Below are positions 50,249 to 58,013 of a stretch of DNA of 64,000 nt, piece by piece. A program made the position numbers and the translations under genes. The stretch lies in contig CAXUKS010000004.1 of the NCBI GenBank assembly GCA_964251675.1, forward strand, positions 91,293 to 155,292. Direction: 5' to 3'. The notes beneath the pieces were generated by a model. It was not told where the DNA came from, did not search any database, and worked only from the letters and a program-made list of their open reading frames with translations. Source of the DNA: JANXMY01 sp964251675 (lineage in GTDB: Bacteria; Armatimonadota; Armatimonadia; Armatimonadales; Capsulimonadaceae). How positions within the stretch are numbered: the stretch's first letter is position 1; each line of letters begins with the position of its first letter.

Positions 50249-51217
50249 ATGGGAGCGGATGACGACACACTGCGTATCTTTAGCGGCAACGCGAACCCCG
50301 CGCTGGCGGACAGCATCGCCGCGCAGATTGGGCGGCCTCTCGGGCGGCTGCATTGCACGCGCTTTGCGGACGGCGAAATCCGGGTCAAGATCGAGGAAAG
50401 CGCACGCGGCATGGATGTGTTTATCGTGCAGCCGACCTGTGCGCCGGCCAATGACACGCTGATGGAGCTGCTGATTCTCGTGGATGCCTTCCGGCGGGCG
50501 TCGGCCCGGCGCATCACTTTGGTGATGCCGTACTACGGCTACTCGCGGCAGGACAAGAAAGTCAAGCCGCGTGAGCCGGTCACGGCACGTCTGGTGGCGG
50601 ATTTGATCACCACGGCGGGTGCCCATCGGGTCCTGGCCGTAGACCTGCACGCCGGGCAAATCCAGGGCTTTTTCCAGCTCCCGCTGGACCACCTCTATGC
50701 CGGGCCGCTGCTGGCCGTGCATTTTGCCGGACTGGGACTGACCGATGGTGATACCGTCGTGGTCTCGCCTGATGTCGGGGGCGTCGGGCGGGCGCGAGGC
50801 ATGGCGGAGATGCTGCACGCCCCGATTGCGATTATCGCCAAGCGGCGACCGGAGCCAAACAAAGTGGAGATCATGGAGATCATCGGGGATGTGCGCGGTA
50901 AAACGTGCATTCTGGTCGACGATATGATTGACACGGGCGGCTCCACCGTGTCCGGGGCCAGGGCGCTGATAGAGCGCGGGGCACGGCGGGTGCTGGCCTG
51001 CTGCACCCATGCGGTGCTGTCCGGCGATGCCGTGGAGCGCATCGAAGCCTCGCCGATTGAGGCGCTGGTGGTCACCGACACTATCCCGCTGGAAGAGGCC
51101 AAGCGCCGCCGCAGCACCAAGACCACAGTGATTTCCGTGGCTCCGCTGCTGGCAAGCGCGATTTCCCGCATTCACCATGACGACAGTGTCAGCGAGCTGT
51201 TCAGTGATTATTACTAA
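50249..51217 (+). CDS. prs: ribose-phosphate pyrophosphokinase
   Basis: A 322-residue PRPP synthase. The ATP-binding FADGEIRVKI, the flexible MPYYGYSRQDKKVKPREPVTARL, the DLHAGQIQGFF metal loop, and the PRPP loop LVDDMIDTGGSTVSGA are all conserved. It makes PRPP for nucleotide, histidine and tryptophan synthesis. The start at 50249 has AGGGAG ahead and is 22 bases after the previous stop. The longer open frame upstream overlaps the preceding gene and is not used. Confidence 0.96.
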   Translation: MGADDDTLRIFSGNANPALADSIAAQIGRPLGRLHCTRFADGEIRVKIEESARGMDVFIVQPTCAPANDTLMELLILVDAFRRASARRITLVMPYYGYSRQDKKVKPREPVTARLVADLITTAGAHRVLAVDLHAGQIQGFFQLPLDHLYAGPLLAVHFAGLGLTDGDTVVVSPDVGGVGRARGMAEMLHAPIAIIAKRRPEPNKVEIMEIIGDVRGKTCILVDDMIDTGGSTVSGARALIERGARRVLACCTHAVLSGDAVERIEASPIEALVVTDTIPLEEAKRRRSTKTTVISVAPLLASAISRIHHDDSVSELFSDYY

Positions 51218-51241
51218 ATTTAAAAAAATAGTTGAGTTCAC

Positions 51242-51270
51242 TTGACAAACGGAAAATTCTTTGGTATAGT
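51242..51270 (+). promoter_or_regulatory. sigma-70 promoter of the lacI-family gene
   Basis: TTGACA (51242-51247), 17 bases and TATAGT (51265-51270) form a strong promoter. A LacI-type operator lies about 40 bases downstream, so repression would be by blocking elongation or through a loop with the second site. Confidence 0.78.
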
Positions 51271-51310
51271 ATTTTTATACCCCAGTGTTGCGGTTTCCTT
51301 TTGATCTTTA

Positions 51311-51324
51311 TCTAAGCGTTTAGA
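51311..51324. promoter_or_regulatory. LacI-type operator O1
   Basis: TCTAAGCGTTTAGA is a palindrome with a central CG, typical of LacI-family sites. The identical sequence in the opposite direction occurs at 52419-52432. Confidence 0.7.
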
Positions 51325-51357
51325 TGAACACGAACTCCTCATGACCGCACAGACCAC

Positions 51358-52404
51358 ATGGCAAAGACCCGCCCTACGATTACGGATGTTGCCCGCGACA
51401 GCGGTGTTTCTATCGCCACTGTCAGCTATGTCATCAACAACGGCCCGCGCAATGTCGATTCAGACACCAAAGCCCGCGTTCAGGCCAGCATGGGACGCCT
51501 GCGCTACTACCCAAACTCTATTGCGCGGGCGCTGACCAACAAGCGGCTAAATGCCATTGGCGTCGTTTTTCCGCATCCGTACCCGAGCGTTTTTACCGAC
51601 CCGTATTTCACTTCTCTGATGGACGGCATTGTGCAGGAAGCGGCGCGGCGGCATCAAAATGTCATGCTTTATACCGGGCTGGAATGGAATGGCAACGACA
51701 GCCTGCCTGCCTTTCGGGACCGGCGCGTGGACGGACTGATTTTGATTGCCATGCTGACCGACAGCACGATTGTTCCCGCGCTGGTGGAAGCCGAGCTTCA
51801 GTTTGTGCAGATCAACGGACAGGCGACCGAGGGAGCCGTGTCCAATGTGGACATTGACAACAGCCGCGCCGTGCGCGAAGTGATCGGCCATCTGGCGGGA
51901 CTCGGGCATCGGCACATCGCCCTGCTCGGCGGGCAGATGACATCGCCCAGCACCCGGCCCCGCTTAGAGGGCTACCGTCAGGGAATGCAGGAGCACGGTC
52001 TGCCGATTGACCCGGCCATTGTGCTGGAAGGAACCTATGACCGGGAATGGGGTCGGGAGGGCATGGCCCGACTGCTCGCCTCGGACACGCTGCCGACGGC
52101 GGTGTTCGCCGGGGGAGACGGCATCGCTGAAGGCATCTATGACGTGTGCCGCGCCGCCGGAGTTCGCATTCCGATGGACCTCAGCGTGGTCGGCTTTGAC
52201 GACACCCCGGCGGCGTCGCACCTGGACCCGCCTCTGACCTCGGTGCGTCAGCCGCTGGTGCAGATGGGGTCCACGGCGGCGGCCATTTTGCTGGACCAAC
52301 TGGACACGCCGGCCAGCGAAGAGCCTCTCTCTGCGCGGCAGATTGTGCTGCCGTCGGAACTGATTGTGCGGGCCTCCACCGCCCCGCCCGAAGCGGCTTC
52401 TTAA
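51358..52404 (+). CDS. LacI-family transcriptional regulator of the chitin cluster
   Basis: A 348-residue regulator. The N-terminal helix-turn-helix is PTITDVARDSGVSIATVSYVINNG with the hinge IARALTNKRL. The periplasmic-binding-protein-like effector domain has IGVVFPHPYPSVFTDPYFTSLM and a normal C-terminus. Identical operator-like palindromes lie just before and just after the gene, so it probably represses itself and the chitin/GlcNAc genes that follow. The inducer is likely GlcNAc, a phosphate of it or a chitooligosaccharide. Confidence 0.92.
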   Translation: MAKTRPTITDVARDSGVSIATVSYVINNGPRNVDSDTKARVQASMGRLRYYPNSIARALTNKRLNAIGVVFPHPYPSVFTDPYFTSLMDGIVQEAARRHQNVMLYTGLEWNGNDSLPAFRDRRVDGLILIAMLTDSTIVPALVEAELQFVQINGQATEGAVSNVDIDNSRAVREVIGHLAGLGHRHIALLGGQMTSPSTRPRLEGYRQGMQEHGLPIDPAIVLEGTYDREWGREGMARLLASDTLPTAVFAGGDGIAEGIYDVCRAAGVRIPMDLSVVGFDDTPAASHLDPPLTSVRQPLVQMGSTAAAILLDQLDTPASEEPLSARQIVLPSELIVRASTAPPEAAS

Positions 52405-52418
52405 TTTTTTGCATGCTT

Positions 52419-52432
52419 TCTAAACGCTTAGA
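52419..52432. promoter_or_regulatory. LacI-type operator O2, before the chitin cluster
   Basis: TCTAAACGCTTAGA is the exact reverse complement of O1. It lies 15 bases after the lacI stop and about 170 bases before the pseudopilin gene. TAATAC just after it (about 52439) could be a -10 box that the repressor would cover. Confidence 0.7.
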
Positions 52433-52600
52433 TGGCGAATAATACCCAAAGGAGGGTTTTGCTCACGGTCACATAGTGCGGAATGTTGTACGGCTGAGTG
52501 TCCACGGCGACAGTGGACCGATGTATTTCCTGCTTCCGAGGCGCTGCCGCTTACTCGGAAAGGATTTCGACTGCTGATCCAGACGATCCGAAAGGCTGCC

Positions 52601-53479
52601 ATGAAAACTCCAACCCAAAAAGTTCCCGTCTCCACGGGACGTCCCCAGGGCTTCACCCTGATTGAACTGCTCGTCGTCATCGCCATCATCGCGATTCTCG
52701 CTGCTATTCTTTTCCCCGTCTTCCAGAAAGTGCGCGAAAACGCCCGGCGGACTTCTTGCGCCTCCAACATGAAGCAGCTTGGCCTCGGCATGGTCCAGTA
52801 CACACAAGACTCCGACGAAAAATTTCCACGCGGTCAGTATTTTGATGCCAGTGGCAACCCGCTCAACTGGCAGAATGCGGTCTATCCCTTTATCAAAAAC
52901 GGAGCAGGAACCGTGGGGGCAGGCGGAGTCACAACATACAACGGCAAGGGCGGCGTCTGGTCCTGTCCTGACTTCCCTGGAGATCAGGTTTCCCAGTACG
53001 GTGCTCATAGCTACCTGTGCCCCACCGAAGAAAGCGGTGTCGCCGTGCCGTCTCTGGCACAGGTCGATGCACCGTCCAGCAAAGTGCTGATTGTAGAAAA
53101 AGGGGCCGCTGCTTTAGTCGCGGGTGTCCCTCAAACCTATGCTGTCTTCAATGCGAGCGAATCGGACTGGGTTGGCTACCAAAACGACGGCTCGGCGACC
53201 AATTTTGTCCAGCGCGATACCGTTGGTGATCCCTCTCCTTCAAAAGAACTTGCCTTTGATTATGACGAAACCGGCACACCGGCGGCGACATCTGATATTT
53301 CTCCTGCATCCTACCCTCGCTACCGGCACACCGATCAGACGAATGTGCTTTTCGTGGACGGTCATGTTAAGGCAATTCGCAAAGGCTCACTCGGTGGAAA
53401 AAACTGGGTGAAATACATCTGGATTGCTGGCGTTACCAAAAATGCGGATGTTCCCGCCAGCTATTCCCCTTCCTACTAA
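52601..53479 (+). CDS. prepilin-like protein with H-X9-DG motif
   Basis: A 292-residue protein. The type IV pilin/T2SS class III signal is GFTLIELLVVIAIIAILAAILFPVF, cleaved before Phe. ENARRTSCASNMKQLGLGMVQYTQD follows, and the C-terminus has RHTDQTNVLFVDGH, the H-X9-DG motif. This is a pseudopilin-type architecture highly expanded in Planctomycetes, Lentisphaerae and Armatimonadota. Its place between the LacI operator and the chitinases suggests a surface or secretion role in chitin use. Confidence 0.9.
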   Translation: MKTPTQKVPVSTGRPQGFTLIELLVVIAIIAILAAILFPVFQKVRENARRTSCASNMKQLGLGMVQYTQDSDEKFPRGQYFDASGNPLNWQNAVYPFIKNGAGTVGAGGVTTYNGKGGVWSCPDFPGDQVSQYGAHSYLCPTEESGVAVPSLAQVDAPSSKVLIVEKGAAALVAGVPQTYAVFNASESDWVGYQNDGSATNFVQRDTVGDPSPSKELAFDYDETGTPAATSDISPASYPRYRHTDQTNVLFVDGHVKAIRKGSLGGKNWVKYIWIAGVTKNADVPASYSPSY

Positions 53480-53502
53480 GTTCACTCGGGCCAGCGCGAC
53501 TC

Positions 53503-53531
53503 CATCCCCCTCTTCGCACAGGAGGGGGAAG
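53503..53531 (+). terminator. hairpin after the prepilin-like gene
   Basis: TCCCCCTC-TTCGCACA-GGAGGGGGA forms an 8-bp stem 25 bases after the stop, with GGCTTT following. It is a plausible attenuator or terminator before the chitinases. Confidence 0.5.
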
Positions 53532-53555
53532 GCTTTATCCCGAAAGAACATCCTG

Positions 53556-53663
53556 ATGCCGACGTGACCTATCGAACCCAGGGCTGCGCTGGCAACCCTC
53601 CTGGCCGCCCTGACGCTGACCGGCTGCCACTCGCCCCAGCCGTCTGCTGCGCCTGTGGCTTAG
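53556..53663 (+). pseudogene. broken small lipoprotein leader before chitinase 1
   Basis: The frame from the ATG at 53556 meets a TGA at codon 4, then reads PIEPRAALATLLAALTLTGC and HSPQPSAAPVA before TAG. This is a lipoprotein signal peptide with its lipobox cysteine. The second chitinase begins with a clearly related leader (AAAAFLLAGCHSQNPSAA). A frameshift or stop has cut this copy off, or the true start lies in another frame (GTG 53564, MTYR). Confidence 0.4.
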
Positions 53664-53788
53664 GCTCGCACGTCTGCTTTGCCGGTCTGCATTCTGGGCT
53701 GCCGTGTGCCATCTATACTGCCTGTGCAGTGTTCCGGTTTCCCAAACTTTTGCCCCCGCATATCGATCAGTGTTCGACTGACGAACCG

Positions 53789-53798
53789 NNNNNNNNNN
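53789..53798. other. assembly gap (10 N)
   Basis: Ten undetermined bases just before the first chitinase. Ten is a common placeholder length, so the true size may differ and the upstream region may be incomplete. Confidence 0.99.
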
Positions 53799-53800
53799 CC

Positions 53801-54940
53801 TTGAAACGCCTCATTCAACTCAACGCCGTTTTTACTCTGCTGGTCTGCTTACTCTGCGCCGGGATGCCGCGTGCCAGTGCCGCCCCCTGGGTCACTGCCT
53901 ATTACCCGGACTATGAATATAACGCTGCCCCGCTCGCCAATTTGGACCTGACCTCCGTCACGCATCTTGTCTGGTTTGCCCTCGCGCCGACGGCGGCGGG
54001 TGGATTGCAGGACATTTCCACCGGAACCGTGCTCTCGAATGCAAGGGCGGTCGTCGCCGCCGGACACAGCCATGCCGGGCTGAAAGTGCTGCTGTGCATC
54101 GGAGGCAGCAACACGGATTCTTACTTTGCGGGAGCCTTCAACGGCCACACGGCGGCGCTTGTGAGCAGCATCGCCAGCACCGTTCGCACTTACGGGTTTG
54201 ACGGCGTAGACATCGACGACGAGGGCATCAATGACGGCAGCGGCAATGCCAACAATACGACCAACTACGTCGCATTTATCCGGGCGCTCCGGGCCGGCCT
54301 GCCCTCCGGGGCCATCATCACCATCGCGGCCCAGACCTACTACCCGACAGCCCAGTACGGCGCAGTCAGTGGGTCCGTCAACCAAATCAACATTATGAGC
54401 TACGACCTTGCCGGGCCGTATGAGCCGGTCGATGCCAACAATCGGCGCTACACCTGGCACAACGCGCCCCTCAAGGCTGGGGGCAACACCATCCCCGGCA
54501 CATCGACGCTGCTGCCGTCTGCGGACGGAATCACCGCCACATTTAAAAACGGCGGAGTCCCCGCTTCCAAGCTCGCTATCGGCACGGCTTTCTATGGCTA
54601 CGACTGGAAAGGGGCCACCAACATCGAGCAGGCGTTCACCTTCACGCCGAACCTTTCGAATTGGACGGCGATGAGCTACGCCAGCATCATGGCAAACAAA
54701 TACAGCGCGGCGTACTATCACCACGACACGGCCTGCGGGGCCGCGTATCTGGGTCTGACTAACACGGGCGAGTTTGTCTCCTATGACGACGCGAATGTCA
54801 TCACGGACAAACTCGCTTACATCGGGGCCACCGGCCTCGGCGGGCTGGTCTGCTTTGAGCTGGGGCAGCAGTATATCGCATCCGGGACGACGACAGCGGC
54901 CCGGAACCCGCTGATGACTGCGATCAATCGCGCCCGTTGA
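53801..54940 (+). CDS. GH18 chitinase 1 (5' end next to assembly gap)
   Basis: From a TTG immediately after the gap the frame encodes about 379 residues: a signal peptide (LKRLIQLNAVFTLLVCLLCAGMPRASA is the likely leader) and a GH18 TIM barrel. Conserved strands are WVTAYYPDYEYN, LKVLLCIGG and the catalytic YGFDGVDIDDEGIND (DxxDxDxE with the acid Glu). The later INIMSYDLAGPYE and LAIGTAFYGYDWKG are substrate-site strands. It cleaves chitin to chitooligosaccharides outside the cell. The start is uncertain because of the gap. Confidence 0.88.
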   Translation: MKRLIQLNAVFTLLVCLLCAGMPRASAAPWVTAYYPDYEYNAAPLANLDLTSVTHLVWFALAPTAAGGLQDISTGTVLSNARAVVAAGHSHAGLKVLLCIGGSNTDSYFAGAFNGHTAALVSSIASTVRTYGFDGVDIDDEGINDGSGNANNTTNYVAFIRALRAGLPSGAIITIAAQTYYPTAQYGAVSGSVNQINIMSYDLAGPYEPVDANNRRYTWHNAPLKAGGNTIPGTSTLLPSADGITATFKNGGVPASKLAIGTAFYGYDWKGATNIEQAFTFTPNLSNWTAMSYASIMANKYSAAYYHHDTACGAAYLGLTNTGEFVSYDDANVITDKLAYIGATGLGGLVCFELGQQYIASGTTTAARNPLMTAINRAR

Positions 54941-54979
54941 GCGCCCCCGCTGTCTGTTCTCAGGAGAATTTTTACCACT

Positions 54980-56326
54980 ATGACAAAAATCCCCGCTGTA
55001 CTTTGCAAGCGCGGGGCCGTTGGGATTGCGGCGGCGGCATTCCTGCTTGCGGGCTGCCATTCGCAGAACCCGTCCGCTGCCTCTCTGACTGCCGAGCCAT
55101 CTACGAACGCGCCTGCGGTCCCGTCACGGGCCGGTCAGGGGGCGCCCTCTCCAGAAAAGACACCTATGACACTCTCTTCCAAACGCTCTGTGGCCGCGCT
55201 GGCCGCCTCGGCAGCGCTCTTGACCGGTGCGGCGGCCCCGCAGGCCGTGCGTGCCGCCGATGCTCCCATCTGGGTCACCGCCTACTACCCCGTCTGGAAC
55301 CAAACCGGGGAACTGACGCCGGACAAGATTGACTATTCGGCTCTGACCCATCTCGTGCATTTCGCCATCGTGCCCCGCCCTGACGGCACGATTGAGGACA
55401 CCATTCATGGCACGATGTTTGCCATCACGCCCGCGCAGTCGCAGGATGTCGTGACGCGCGGCCACAAAGCGGGCGACAAAGTGCTGATTTGCCTCGGCGG
55501 CGCCGGGACCGGCCCGCTGATTTCCCCGGTCATTGCGCCTGCCCTGCGCGGTACGTTCATCAAAAACCTGATCGGCTTTGTGCAGGAGCGTGGCTACGAC
55601 GGCATCGATGTCGACATGGAGCCAATCCTGCCCGCCGATGAAGAGAACTTCGTCGCGTTTGTCAAAGACCTGCGCGTCGCCTTGAAAGCAGCCAATCCAA
55701 AGTATCTGCTGACGTTCCCGGCGTCCGGGGAGCCGGGCAGTCAGCCCAAGCTGTGTGCCCGGCTGAAAGATGACTTTGACCAGATCAACATTCAGACCTA
55801 TGACCTGAGCGGCACCTGGGACGGCTTCAAGACCTGGTATAACGGCTCGCTCTACGGCAGCAAAACCCTGATGACCGACACGCGCCCGTTCCCGTCGGCC
55901 TCGGGAAAAATCGCCCTGTACACGGCGGCGGGCGTCCCGGCGGCAAAGCTGGGCCTCGGCATCGCCTTCTACGGCTTCCTGTGGAAAGGGGCCAGCGGGC
56001 CGGGGCAGAGCATACAGGGCGTCAAGACCGAGACGGTCGGCTACACCGACATCATGGACAAGTATTACACGCCGGGCGCGTATCACTGGGACGCTGCCGC
56101 CCATGCGCCGTACCTCAGCCTCGGCGGGCCGGGGGCCAAGCAGTTCCTCTCGTATGATGACGCCCGGCTGACCCGCGAAAAGGTGCTGTATGCGCGGACG
56201 CACGGCCTCGGCGGCGTGATTATCTGGCAGCTTGGCAGCGAGTACCGCCCGGATCAGCCTGCCGGAAAGCGAAGCGCCCTGCTTTCTGCGGTCAAAGAAG
56301 CCGCGCACTCTCCCCTTAAAAAATAA
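54980..56326 (+). CDS. GH18 chitinase 2 with two successive signal-peptide-like regions
   Basis: A 448-residue frame beginning with a lipoprotein signal (AAAAFLLAGCHS) and a short Ser/Pro linker (about 25-60). An internal ATG (55166) then starts a second, Sec-type signal peptide (SVAALAASAALLTGAAAPQAVRA) directly before the catalytic domain. The GH18 domain is complete: APIWVTAYYPVWN, VLICLGG, YDGIDVDMEPILP (DxxDxDxE) and IAFYGFLWKG. Either the lipoprotein part anchors the enzyme to the membrane, or translation really begins at the internal ATG. It follows chitinase 1 by 39 bases. Confidence 0.88.
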   Translation: MTKIPAVLCKRGAVGIAAAAFLLAGCHSQNPSAASLTAEPSTNAPAVPSRAGQGAPSPEKTPMTLSSKRSVAALAASAALLTGAAAPQAVRAADAPIWVTAYYPVWNQTGELTPDKIDYSALTHLVHFAIVPRPDGTIEDTIHGTMFAITPAQSQDVVTRGHKAGDKVLICLGGAGTGPLISPVIAPALRGTFIKNLIGFVQERGYDGIDVDMEPILPADEENFVAFVKDLRVALKAANPKYLLTFPASGEPGSQPKLCARLKDDFDQINIQTYDLSGTWDGFKTWYNGSLYGSKTLMTDTRPFPSASGKIALYTAAGVPAAKLGLGIAFYGFLWKGASGPGQSIQGVKTETVGYTDIMDKYYTPGAYHWDAAAHAPYLSLGGPGAKQFLSYDDARLTREKVLYARTHGLGGVIIWQLGSEYRPDQPAGKRSALLSAVKEAAHSPLKK

Positions 56327-56399
56327 GTCTGCAACCCTGTCCTGAAGGACACGGCTGTCGGGGTTCCTGACTCCGCCTGTTTCTGCCCAGAAAGAGCTT

Positions 56400-58013
56400 A
56401 TGTCGTCTGCACTCAGCATTATTCCAAAGCCGAGCCGCCTTGTGGCGGGAGACAGTGTGTTCCACTTCACCCTCCAAACGGTGGTTGTGGCTGACCATGC
56501 CGCCTGGAGGCAGGCCGAGTGGCTGGCTGACTGGATTTCTCAGGCCACCGGTGCTCCCTGCCCAGTAGCGGGACCCGGCGAAGTTTCGACTGACACCTCG
56601 GTTGTCGCCCTTCAAATCAACCCGGAAGCCAGTGCGCTCGGAAGCGAGAGCTACACCCTCTCTGTCACCCCCAGGCGTGTCACTCTGTGCGCCCCCGCGC
56701 TGCCCGGCTTGTTCTACGGCATTCAAACGCTGCGGCAGCTCCTGCCCGCGTCGTTTGAGAGCCAGAGCGGCGCGGCAGGCGGCGACTGCATCATTCCCTG
56801 CGTGGAGATTGAGGACGCGCCCCGGTTCGCCTGGCGCGGGGCGATGCTGGATGTCGCACGGCATTTCTTATCAGTGGAGGCTGTACTCAAGTTTATCGAC
56901 CTGCTGGCTCTGCACAAGATGAATGTCCTGCACCTGCACCTCACCGACGACCAGGGCTGGCGCATGGAAATCAAAAAGTATCCACGCCTGACGTCCGTGG
57001 GCGCATTCCGCAAGCGCACTCTGGTAGGTCAGGCGCTCACGAACCCCGGCCACGCCGACTTTGACCCGTCGGGGGAACACTTCGACGGCGTGCCCTATGG
57101 CGGCTTCTACACGCAGGAGGAGCTGCGCGGGATCGTCGCCCATGCCGCCGCCCGGCACGTCACCGTCGTGCCTGAAATCGAGACGCCCGGCCATGCCCAG
57201 GCCGCCATCGCGGCCTACCCGGACCTCGGCTGCGGCGGGGAGCCGGGTGAGGTCAGCCCGCGCTGGGGTATCCACGACGTACTCTTCGCCCCCACCGCGC
57301 ACACGTTCGGCTTCCTGCAGGACGTGCTCTCTGAAGTGATGGAGATATTTCCCTCACCCTACATCCACGTCGGCGGCGACGAGGCAGTCAAGACACGCTG
57401 GCAGAGGAGCGCGGAGTGCCAGGCGCTGATGCGGAAAGAATCGCTGGCCGATGCCGAAGCCCTGCAGTCCTATTTTATCGGACGCCTGGACAGGTTTTTG
57501 ACCGCGCACGGACGGACGCTGGTCGGCTGGGATGAGATCCTGGAGGGCGGCCTGTCGCCGGGCGCGGTCGTGATGTCCTGGCGCGGCGAGGAGGGCGGAA
57601 TTGAGGCGGCGGGGCAGGGCCACGACGTCGTCATGGCCCCGCACACGTTTACCTATCTGGACTACTATCAGTCCGAAGACCATCAGGCAGAGCCGCCCGC
57701 TTTCCGCGAGACGCTGACCTTGTCGACTGTCTATGATTACGAGCCGGTTCCTGCCGCCCTGTCTGCCGAGGCCGCTCGGCACGTCCTCGGCACGCAGGGG
57801 CAGCTCTGGTCGGAATATATGCCGAACTCCCGGCAGGTGGAATATCAGGCGTTCCCCCGGCTCTGCGCTCTGGCGGAAGTCGCCTGGACGCCGCGTGAGC
57901 ACAAAAACTATGGGGTCTTCCTGGAGCACCTGGCCCCGCACCTGGACCGGCTGGACGCGCTGGGGGTCAGCGCCCGCCCGGTCTGCCCACGTACCGAAAG
58001 GGAGAGCCAGTGA
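56400..58013 (+). CDS. GH20 beta-N-acetylhexosaminidase
   Basis: A 537-residue protein without an evident signal peptide. The N-terminal alpha/beta domain (about 1-130) is followed by the GH20 barrel: FAWRGAMLDVARHFLSVE, HLTDDQGWRMEIKKYPRLT, the catalytic Asp-Glu pair in HVGGDEAVKTRW, and TLVGWDEILEGG. It removes terminal GlcNAc from chitobiose or chitooligosaccharides. Lack of an export signal suggests it works inside the cell on imported disaccharide. Its stop overlaps the transporter start (GTGA). Confidence 0.93.
   Translation: MSSALSIIPKPSRLVAGDSVFHFTLQTVVVADHAAWRQAEWLADWISQATGAPCPVAGPGEVSTDTSVVALQINPEASALGSESYTLSVTPRRVTLCAPALPGLFYGIQTLRQLLPASFESQSGAAGGDCIIPCVEIEDAPRFAWRGAMLDVARHFLSVEAVLKFIDLLALHKMNVLHLHLTDDQGWRMEIKKYPRLTSVGAFRKRTLVGQALTNPGHADFDPSGEHFDGVPYGGFYTQEELRGIVAHAAARHVTVVPEIETPGHAQAAIAAYPDLGCGGEPGEVSPRWGIHDVLFAPTAHTFGFLQDVLSEVMEIFPSPYIHVGGDEAVKTRWQRSAECQALMRKESLADAEALQSYFIGRLDRFLTAHGRTLVGWDEILEGGLSPGAVVMSWRGEEGGIEAAGQGHDVVMAPHTFTYLDYYQSEDHQAEPPAFRETLTLSTVYDYEPVPAALSAEAARHVLGTQGQLWSEYMPNSRQVEYQAFPRLCALAEVAWTPREHKNYGVFLEHLAPHLDRLDALGVSARPVCPRTERESQ

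Noticed and set aside
53564..53788. Continuous coding from 53564 through the N gap into chitinase 1
   Set aside because: The translation before the gap looks like out-of-frame sequence, and the gap size is unknown, so continuity is not supported.
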